In this document: positions 35,367-44,800 of the stretch, one piece after another
How positions within the stretch are numbered: the stretch's first letter is position 1
How the letters are laid out: the number at the start of each line of letters is the position of its first letter
Assembly: GCA_963971405.1 (NCBI GenBank)
Contig: OZ020490.1
Span: 4,249,897-4,313,896 of the forward strand
DNA: 64,000 nt
Reading direction: 5' to 3'
Origin: Psococerastis gibbosa
Lineage: Eukaryota > Arthropoda > Insecta > Psocodea > Psocidae
Notes under the pieces: generated by a model
What the model was told of the DNA's origin: nothing
Database searches by the model: none
The model's input: the letters and a program-made list of their open reading frames with translations, nothing else
Position numbers and translations under genes: made by a program

Positions 35367-35535
35367 ACTGAACTTCGATGGAATAGTGGTAGCTTGTTCG
35401 TACTTGTGCGAGTCTGTGCGATCGGTGACCTGTCGTATCTCAACACAGGTATTACCTATAGCGGCGACGGAAGAGGTTATTCGGATACATTCATTGAATT
35501 GTACGTATGCGAATAATCTTTTAACATAAACAAAT
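35367..35535 (+). repeat. SINE2-like repeat
   Basis: AACTTCGATGGAATAGTGGTAGCTTG start, GATCGGTGACCTGTCGTATC body, TCGGATACATTCATTGAATT tail. Confidence 0.75.
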
Positions 35536-35621
35536 CAAAACAATGAAGTGTCAACGGCATAAGGATGGACAAGGCAACGGGAAACCACTGCATTACAATT
35601 CCCTAGTATAACCATCATGAC

Positions 35622-35841
35622 GGTCTAGCTAATGAAACACTAGAGCACATACTCCTGCAGTGCTCGGCCCCATGCACACTACGGGACAAACTACGGGATC
35701 AGGTTGGACAAAAGGAGGGCGGACATCAAAAGATCCTGTGCACGCCGAACATGTGGGCACTAGCGTCAAGGGCATTTCTGAGACATCAGGCAGTCGGCAT
35801 CACCTGAGCTGGAAGCCCTGTACTAAGAAGTAAGAAGTAAG
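35622..35841 (+). mobile_element. 5'-truncated non-LTR retrotransposon tail
   Basis: The frame 35634-35807 reads ETLEHILLQCSAPCTLRDKL, the ETxxHxLxxC zinc knuckle at the end of LINE ORF2, running to a stop 57 codons later. The tail is TAAGAAGTAAGAAGTAAG rather than poly-A. TAACCATCATGAC is duplicated exactly at 35609-35621 and 35842-35854. Confidence 0.88.
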
Positions 35842-35890
35842 TAACCATCATGACTACAATTGCCAATCTTCGATAAAAGAGACATTTGAA

Positions 35891-36840
35891 GAAGAATTTC
35901 TCATTAGATTGCAAACAGATTTTTGAAAAACTATGAGGTCAGTGAATAAACATTTATTGTAGAATTTATGGGTAGCAAAAAACGATAATAAAATAGAATA
36001 TACGCCAAACGATAAGAGCTAAGTATTGCCGATGGCGGGCACACGTAGAGTGAAATATCAAAGACGTGACCAAGCTGTGGAATTAAAAAAAACAAAAAAC
36101 AGAAAATGAAAAACAAATTAATTGTTCAACGGGCAGGACTGACAACAGAATTGCAGGCGCAGAATTTCTGCGCACATTACCTCGAGCCACAACGGGAACC
36201 GATGACATGCCGGAGTTGTGCAGGAACACGTTCTACATCTCAACCTACACCGGCCACAAGCAATGATGGACCAGTTGACGAATGCTCACTTATCAGTGTA
36301 TTAATGGCTCTAAAATCAATACTCGTATTTCCTATAAAATTTAATTTTGTACAGAAAACCGATAATAGTGTCAGTTTTTCGCAGAAGCTGATTAATCTAT
36401 TACAAGTAGTAACACAATATTCTGTCAGAAAAGACATTCATTAAGTATGTTTCTAGAGGAGTTCACTAAACATGCTACAATTTATAAGCTACCTACTTTT
36501 CTTAGGCAACAAGAATTAAAAGTCAACAAAACTTAAAATGGCCGTTTTAAATCTAAGCCGTTATACAGGACTCGAGGAAACTGTTACAATAGGATTCGGA
36601 GTAAATGTGGAGAGCACTTGTTTTCATTTACCAACTTTCTTTTAATCTGTTAAGATAAGATGATTAGGAGATCTCTAGATTTAAATACAGATACCATCCA
36701 CATAGTACACTGAACCCCCATAATCTAAGCGTAGAGTAATTATAGTATTAGAGGCAAGTAGTATCAAAGAAGATATTAAGGCAGTAAAGCTAAACATAAG
36801 ATATTCTTATGGACTAATATCTCAAACCATGAAAGAAACC
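35891..36840. other. unassigned sequence
   Basis: 35980-36210 matches 28985-29187. Otherwise no gene recognised. Confidence 0.45.
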
Positions 36841-37127
36841 ATTTAAAACAGTGGTTCCCAACCAGCAGTCCGCGAGACCTTGGCTAATGGTCCGCCAGAA
36901 TGCCTGCAGTGACTTAATTAAAAGTTGCTATTAACAAGAACATTAATGAATGAATTGTAAAAAACATGCGTGCCCAAGTTTCACATCAATTTTTTCGTAC
37001 CTTAAAATGTAAGCTAAATATAGGGATATCCTTGACAGCTTTCTAATTCTAAAAAAAAAAAAATAATAATAATAGATGTAAGGGGTGGTCTGCAGACCTT
37101 CCCTGGTTGGGAAGCACTGATTTAAAA
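36841..37127. mobile_element. hAT-like MITE with perfect 8-bp duplication
   Basis: ATTTAAAA at 36841-36848 and 37120-37127. Ends CAGTGGTTCCCAACCAG and (complement) CAGTGCTTCCCAACCAGG with GTCCGCGAGACC / GGTCTGCAGACC arms. CAGTGGTTCCCAA is a common hAT terminus. 271 bp. Confidence 0.88.
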
Positions 37128-37239
37128 GTGTAGAATTTGCAGACATTTAGCAATACGCAATATACAATAATGTTATAGAATACTCTATGGGCACACAATA
37201 GCCAATATTATTCACTACAGGGGACATGATAACGTGCTG

Positions 37240-37505
37240 AGACTATACTAGTCAGTCTGAGTGCGTGTCAAGTCCTGGTCACCTCCGAATTATTCGTGTG
37301 ACTTTACTATGTTCCTCAAGTGGTTCGGAATCCACTATAATCAGGAGGTCCTCCCTGTCAGCCAACTCCCCTTTTCCCCGAGGTGTAAGGAGTCTGCCCT
37401 TAGGGTGTCTCATGTTAATAAACAGACTCACTCTTCCCGCCAGGCTGATAGGGTTGCTTACAACAAAAATGCTGAAAGCAGGCGTTGGAAAACAAACAAA
37501 CAATA
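37240..37505 (+). repeat. dispersed repeat E
   Basis: TCCTGGTCACCTCCGA, CACTATAATCAGGAGGTCC, AGGAGTCTGCCCTTAGGGTG and GCTGAAAGCAGGCGTTGGAA. At least six copies in the window; class unknown. Confidence 0.8.
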
Positions 37506-37744
37506 TTCTTCAATATGCTACACACAAATACAATGGATTTCTTTCCTGGTTAAAGGTATAGCCTTAAGAACGGGGCCCGTACGACTTAACTGCGATAAAC
37601 CTTCAAGTAAGTTAACTGTCAGTTACAAACCACCAGCATCCATCCATCGCCAACACAAAATCAGCCAATTAACTCACCTGACGTTTACCCCCACCCCAAC
37701 ACAATAATTAAAGCTAAAAGCTAAACAAATCGTAAGAAACAAAT

Positions 37745-37830
37745 TTATACACTATCGGATCCATAAGATCTAGCTTCACCTAATTCTGAGTCCATCGGGA
37801 CTTCATTGAAATACATACTGAACCATGCTA
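37745..37830 (-). pseudogene. duplicate of the C-terminal coding segment of the two-TM protein gene
   Basis: Minus strand reads WFSMYFNEVPMDSELGEARS then YGSDSV and a stop at 37745. The terminal exon (38462-38545) reads WSSVYFNDDPMDSELDEARS then YGSDTV and a stop: 20 of 26 positions identical, same stop. Changes are mostly substitutions. It could be a fossil duplicate or an alternative last exon. Confidence 0.75.
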
Positions 37831-38004
37831 TAGTCCAGTGAAATAGGGGTCAACCTCGGAATTGGTGTTTCTTATCACAGAAATGTTCCTCATGGCATTC
37901 TCTAACGAAAAGTCCACAGGTCTAAGAAACTCGGACAGGAGCGTCATTAGTTATTCAAGGCTAAAGGACATCAACGTCTCTTTTTTCCAAAATTATTGTG
38001 GTTC

Positions 38005-38178
38005 CTCCCAAATAATAAACCTAGCGGAGTTAGGGCTAAAAGGCCGTCTCTTACATACCATTAGGAAGGCCCGGGACCACCTACTTTACATGCTCTCCCG
38101 TCTCCAGCATCGCCAGAAACTGTAGTGTTTGATTTAAACCACCAACCTATTGGGTGAAAGCCACCCACTACTCAACAT
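38005..38178 (-). repeat. SINE1
   Basis: Minus copy with the complement of CTAACTCCGCTAGG and of the box region. It abuts a plus copy at 38188. Confidence 0.8.
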
Positions 38179-38187
38179 GGCTTGGCT

Positions 38188-38325
38188 CAACATTCTGCTT
38201 CGAAGGGCATGTAAAGCAGGCGGTTCCGGGTCTTCCTAGTTGAGTGTAAGAGAGGACTTTTAAGCCCTAACTCCACTAGGTTGGCTTAGTAATAAAACTA
38301 AAGGTCATTATTTATCTATTTAACG
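38188..38325 (+). repeat. SINE1, 5'-truncated
   Basis: Begins at GCTTCGAAGGGCATGTAAAG, lacks the tRNA head and ends with a TTTA-rich tail. With the preceding copy it forms a head-to-head pair. Confidence 0.8.
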
Positions 38326-38461
38326 CACGAGCCAATTTCACTCCTCTAGACTTTTGGTTAGAGAATGCCATGAGGCTTATTTATGGGAAAAAACCGCGAG
38401 TTAGAACCAATTCCGAGGTTGACCCCTATTTGACCGGTCTATAAACATATCTTAAACAGAT

Positions 38462-38852
38462 TTACACGGTATCAGATCCATAAGATCTAGCCTCATCCAA
38501 TTCTGAATCCATCGGGTCGTCATTGAAATACACACTGGACCAGGAGGAGCGGAGAGACGGCGTCATTTCATCACCAGCCGCCAGGGGCGCGCGTTTCGAC
38601 CTCACAGAAGCCTTACGCATAATAGACGCCTTCCACGTGGTCGGCTTTCTCATTGGCTCGCAAGGTGAATTATCTGCTGTGATTGGCTGGCTCGGGGAGT
38701 TGTCTGTTGTGATTGGCTCGGGCGCAAGGTTGGCAGCGGAGAGCGGGCCTGTGATTGGCGGATAACCCCGTAGGCGGCGTGGTGCTGGGCTGTCTTGCGG
38801 CTCGAAACGGTCTTGGTTTAGACTAATGACGCTGTTGCTTTCCTTTAATATG
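38462..38852 (-). CDS. terminal exon of the two-TM protein gene
   Basis: Acceptor TTTATTTTTCAG at 38853-38864. Reads ILKESNSVISLNQDRFEPQD..., includes a short internal repeat (PITTDNSP / PITADNSP) and ends ...ARSYGSDTV, a possible class III PDZ ligand. 129 residues in this exon. Confidence 0.72.
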
Positions 38853-41800
38853 CTGAAAAATAAATGGAAATTATTTAGTATGCTACTCTTTGAACGCCGT
38901 AGATTTCATTTGGGCCTACTTGTCATTTCTTCTTCATTTAGGCGGCTATTCCAATTGTCAATATTCAGTCATTTGTGCATCAATAATTGATGAGATTTTT
39001 GTTTTAATGAGACTTTTATGTAGATAGGTACTTAACTTATTTATTATAAATTAAGTTATAATATGGTATAGACTTATTATTGATGCATAAATGGCAATAT
39101 ATTGACAAGTGGAATAGCCTCCTTAGCCCATTTTTACCTACATCAAACAGAAAAAATGTAGAAATCATATAGTATACCTATACGAAACTCAACTACAGAT
39201 TAATTGATAAAATATCAATTTCATTAGTACCTATGGGTCTGGGTCCATAAAAAGTCTTTAAAAATATTGCAAACCATAGCCAGAAAGGGATTTTTTTTAT
39301 TTCCTTTTTCCACACTAGATAACCCTTTGTAGGTCTAATAATTAATTATATGTAGTGTTGTTTGGGTTTTTTGACAACTCAATCACGGTTCCATCCACGT
39401 CGAGTTGTCTAGTGCCACCTAAATTTTAGACATGATTAGCAATAGTTAGCTTATGGGCTCACTCAATCTCTATTCTAATATATTGTATTATCCTGTTTTC
39501 TTACCTCCTTCACTGTCCTGAGATTCCTCAACTTTACTGAGCGGACGTAACACTATCCTCGGATCTTTGTCCAGCATTCGCTCGCTGTCGTCGCTACTGC
39601 TGCGCATGCGCGGACAACACAAAACGCATAATTAGTCATCAAGGCAACATCCTATATACAGCTCATGTTAGAAGCACGTCGCATGCCAAACAATCAACGA
39701 CCTCTGACAGAATGGTAAAAAACAATTCGATTTAGTATAAAATTTAGCGTTATCTTTTAGAATACATGTAGAAAATTAGCACCCCAAAATTTGTTGTTTT
39801 TATTGACTTTTTATTTTTTGATGAATTAACAAAGCAAGTTATTAAAGATTTGGCTCATGTAAAGTGTAGAGGAATACCTCATGCATCATATAATAGGAAA
39901 TAATATTACATTTTTGGTACCTTAGTCCATTCATAAAAACCAGTGGGGACTAACATTTCGCGTAATCTGGGAGTTTTGGAAAAACGACAAAACCGAAAAG
40001 TAAAAATACCCAATTATATAATGCACGAAGTAGTCTTCTACAACTTAAATGAGCCATATTTTTAATAACTTGCTGAGTTAATGAAATAAAAAATAAAGAG
40101 TAGTGAATTTTGGGGTGCCTATCCTCTTCATGGTATGAGAATATTTAAAAAAAAAAGGTAAACTTCTATTAAAAAAGAGGAAATCAAAAATTGTAACTCC
40201 TTAATTTTTTATAGCCATAAAAAATATAGGTCTAATTCACTTCAGATGTAGATAATTTATTTCTCTTAGGGCAGATTTCAGAATATTTTGTAAACAAAAC
40301 ATGGCCAAGCCATTCTTATGAAATCAACTTTCACATTTATATTATTTAACCTTAACTATTATAGTATTGCTCTACTCTAAAAGAACACGATGTACGTGAA
40401 TTATTCAGATTTTATAGATTAGTAGTAAATCAGTCGAGTAGTCTGCTTTTTTTTAACTTTTTTATTTTAATAATGATTTTTTATTAATTTTTCATCCCTG
40501 GCCCCTTCACTAGATCTTCACGGCTTGGAACCCCAAAATAAGTATATCGTGCTTAGTTAGCAAAACAATTGGAAACCTCTGTCTTAAGTGCACAAAAATT
40601 CAATATATTCTGCCAGATACCTTAATTGTAAGGTTAGTATTTTCACTTTATCCACAGACAAGCATTCAAAGTGAAATTTTTGCTAAGAATTGCAAGAAAG
40701 AGCAATTGAATATTCACTGTACTTAAATAAAGTAACTAAGAAACCCTGAATGCTTGACCTTCTACGTTATTATTAAAAATTGGAAAAATTGCAGAGCCTA
40801 GATCTTATTAGAGCGCAAAATTTTGTTTTTGGATATTTTGAATTAAGCATAGACAGTTACAGAATTATCAATGGCATGCAAACATTTTAAATAGTGAATT
40901 AAATGGAAAAATGCACAGAAAGTAGTTTCGATATAAATAAGCGAAAGAAGTGCATTTTACAAACTTTCTGACTGACTCTTACTGAGTTCTCAAAAATATT
41001 ACACTTCATTACAAAGTATGGCTTTTATTACAACAAATTGGCGAGCATATATTATCCAGCGGACATGTTGAGGAAATTATGCACGCGTGACGTCAGCAAC
41101 AAAATGGGTTCGATTTTATAATTTTTTTATAAATAAACTTTAAAGCTTTGGATATTAGTGTACATTTTAATATTTTCCTCTATTTTTCATATAGAATTGT
41201 TTAATGCAATAAGCTGGAATACATTTCCAAAAGTTAGAACTATTTTGCATTGTTTTTATTTCCAATGCACAATTATTATTAATTTCAGTGTGAAGTTTCC
41301 ATTAGCGGTCAGTATAAGTGCAGTAACACGTGACTAGAATCATAAACTATACACTACTACTTACCAATCCTTATTGTCGCTACCCATCAACTTCCTCGTT
41401 TCCTCCTCCTCCGACAGCGCTGGCGGCTGATAGGCTATTTCAGAGACAGGGGCGTACTGTGCGGCTACCAGCAGGTCCGTACTGGGGTTCATGCCCTGGC
41501 CGTTCACACTCTGGGGCGATCGCAGCGCTCTCGCCATCCGCTGCTCTTTGGTCATGAAGCAAGGACAGCCTCTGCGTCGGAATGTTACTCTGAAACCACA
41601 TGATAGTTTTTAGGCAACAGCCAAGTTGAATCCATGAGAACAGAGCCTGTTAAAAACGGCAGCGAACATGGTCGTGTTCACCAAGTTGGCGGGGGAACGT
41701 GGTGGGACATGACAACGCACTGAGACTACCAGTCAGTCAAAGTGCGGGCCGAGTTCTGGTCATCTCCGCATTAATCGTGTGATATTACCAAGTTCCCCAA

Positions 41801-44800
41801 GTGTTGTTGTTGTTACCAACGCCTGCTTTCAGCATTTCTGCTTTAAGCAACCCTGTCAGCCTGGCGGGGGGAGTGAGTCTGTTTGTTAACTTGAGGCACC
41901 CTAAGGGCAGACTCCTTCACCTCGGGGAAGGGGGAGTTGTCTAACAGGGTGGACCTCCTGATTATAGTGGATTCCGAACCACTTGGGGAAAATGGTAAAG
42001 TCACACGATTAAATCGGAGGTGACCAGGACTCGACCTATACTGCCTGAGCGAGTTATCATGTCCCACCAGGTTCCCCTGCCAACGCTGTGCACACTACCA
42101 AGTTGCCGCAGTTTGAAACATGCTCTGCTCTAATGGAATCAACATGGTAAGGCCGTTGGTTCCCCAAGTGATTCGGAATCCACTATAATCAGGAATTCCA
42201 ACCTTATCAGTCAACTCCCCTTCTCCCTGAGGTGAAGGAGTCTGTACCTAGGGTGTTTCAAGTTAATAAAACCGTCACACTCCACCCGCCCGGCTGACGG
42301 GGTGGCTTAAAAAAAAAAAAAAAAAAAAAACAGAAATGCTCAAAGCAGGCGTTGGAAAACTAACTCCTTCAGTTTTTAGGGTATTTATGGGTCAATTGTT
42401 CCGAAGTAGCGATATATTCTTTAAGCCATATATGCTTTCTTTAAACTAATATATTCATTTATATTTTAAATGTATACTTACACAAGGTAGAATGCGAGGA
42501 GGGCGAGACCGATGAACAAAAGCAGCACCCCTATTACAATAACCGCTACATCCGAATTATTTCTATTTTCTTCGTCTGTGGTAGGACCTCCCACCTCCGA
42601 GTCATGTTGCCGCGTGTCCGAGATGTCTGCGCCGCCTTCGGCTATCATTATAATTCCAGCGGTAATTCCTTAAAACAGGGTAACGACTTTTATTTCCAAT
42701 AGCTACTATAAATATTTAAATAATAATTATTAAATTCAAATTAGATCCGCACTTAAAAATAAAAAGACAGTAACAGAAATAGTGGGCCACACATCACCAC
42801 GTCGTTCCCATTCATCATTAAAATCCGTCGAGTCGTTTGCCGATAAATCGAAGAACAGACAGACAGGCATTTCGTAAAAAACCGTTTTTGGGGGTTTCTG
42901 GGACTTCAAATCGTGTCAATCCACTGAATTACTCGAAATGGAAAATTTCGACCATCACAAAGCTACAATACAATCATCATCATCTTCTTCTTCTTCTGGC
43001 TCTACAGCCCTTGATGAGCTTTGGCCTGCTCGACAACACTCCTCCGGTCATCTCGGTTTTGTACAACGCTCCACCATCCACGGACTCCCAACTATACAAT
43101 ACAATTAGGGTTGCCACCCTTACTCTATTTCAGAGTATTTTAATCATTTTCTGAAACATGTAAGAAGCAAAATATATTCTTATTATTTTTGCTTTCCAAT
43201 TTATACGTAGTATAAGGAAAGCTTTGTGATGGTCGAAATGTTCGATTCCGAGATTTCAACGGATTTACACGTCTTGAGGTCCCAGGAACCCAAAGAAGTG
43301 GTTTTTACGAAATGTCTGTCTGTCTGTCGGTTGGTCTGTTCATCGATTTCCGGGCAAACTACTCGGTGGATTTGGGTGGAATTTGGCATGTAGGTTCACA
43401 AAAATCATACCTCGGGACCATTTTTTTTTTTTTATTTGGGGCTAACTCAATTTGGGGGGGTTTTATTCTCAAAAAACTCCAAAAAAACGTCAAAAAAAAA
43501 AATATTTCTCAAAAACCGCTCCAACGATTTCTTTTAAATTCTCATATATTATAGTCGTTATTAATGTTGACAAAATGCGGGGGGTCGCTTGCCCCTTGAT
43601 AGTTTGCTTCTGGGGGTAAAAAAATAAAAATAACTACATTTTAATGAAAAATGACAAAAAAATAATTTTTCTGCGAAACCTTTCGATCGATGATTTCTAC
43701 CTTCAGGCATGTTTTAGGTGTTAAATTGAGTAACGAACCGAATAGGTTGCTTTCCCAAAAAAATATTTGGTTTTGCACAAAAAATTATTTTTTAAAAAAA
43801 TGATTCGCGCTTAAATGCATTGCGTGCCCTGGCGTTATTGCTGTGTGGTAATTAATGTGTTTGTCTGACGTATCTAGAATTTACCTCACTTCCAGTGACG
43901 TCAGGTGGACAACCCCCCCCCCCCCCCTCTCCCCCAAATTTCGGAAATTTAACCACTGGAAAATTATTTACCATGAAATTACTCATATTCTCTATCTACT
44001 AATGTTGATAAATTGGAAAGCATGTTCGAGTAAACTCGGACCGGTTCTTATCAATTTAATTAGAAATTAGCTATTTATTTACATAAATTTAGATTTGCAG
44101 TGTGAAGAGGATTTTAGTAGCTTTCAAAAAAACAAGGATTCTGTGAAAACCTCAAAAAAATATTGTAAGTATTATAAGTAAATAGCTCGTAATTCGAACC
44201 CCCCTGATGAACAATACAATGTTAAAGTTTATTTTCGGCGTAATTTTGACTCATTTAACAGTAAAAATATAAGCAATATTTTCTTTAAATACTGTACTCT
44301 TTATTTTCCTTCTCAAAAGTCAGATGTGCTTTATTTCGAGAAAAAAAAATTGGCAACCCTAAATACAATAAAGAGATAGGAAAATACATAAGCGGAAACG
44401 GTAGTCTAATATTAAACGTGATATCCTAAACGCCTAAAAACGCGTTGGAATGCCATATTTAAAAACAGCTTCCCGGAATTAAAGACACAGTAACAGTAGC
44501 TCGGGCATTGTCCAAGGTCAATACAGTAAAAACACACCGCAGACTACTGGTGCGACTTGATAGCACGGACATTAGCATTGATGATACGTGTGGAGGTAAG
44601 GAGTTGATGACCCATTATCCAACATACACGCCTCCAGCTAATTTATAATCCCCTGATATGATACCGCCATTTGTAATCTACGCATGTCTTGCAGGCCTAC
44701 ACCGTACCCAATAGTAATAGCCCACTGGATCGATTGACCTTCAAAAACAATAATTGTCCCGCTTTATAGTTATCGCATACAGCTTAACTTATAAGACATT

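Larger units (their letters stand above)
35165..35890 (-). repeat. dispersed repeat G, doubly interrupted
   Basis: Minus-strand repeat G. A SINE2 (35367-35535) interrupts its first half and a LINE tail (35622-35841) its second. The outer pieces align with 22676-22990. Confidence 0.8.
37506..38461. other. spacer with duplicated exon fragment and SINE pair
   Basis: Contains 37745-37830 (duplicate of the end of the last exon of the minus-strand gene), an inverted pair 37845-37910 / 38340-38425, and two SINE1 copies. No other gene. Confidence 0.55.

Noticed and set aside
37261-37707. 148-codon open frame
   Set aside because: Lies mostly in dispersed repeat E, which gives unrelated frames in each copy.
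44362-44369. chance recurrence of AATACAAT
   Set aside because: Rejected as chance because it sits exactly against both TAGGGTTG-type ends, as in the 17.8-kb copy with its own 8-bp pair.
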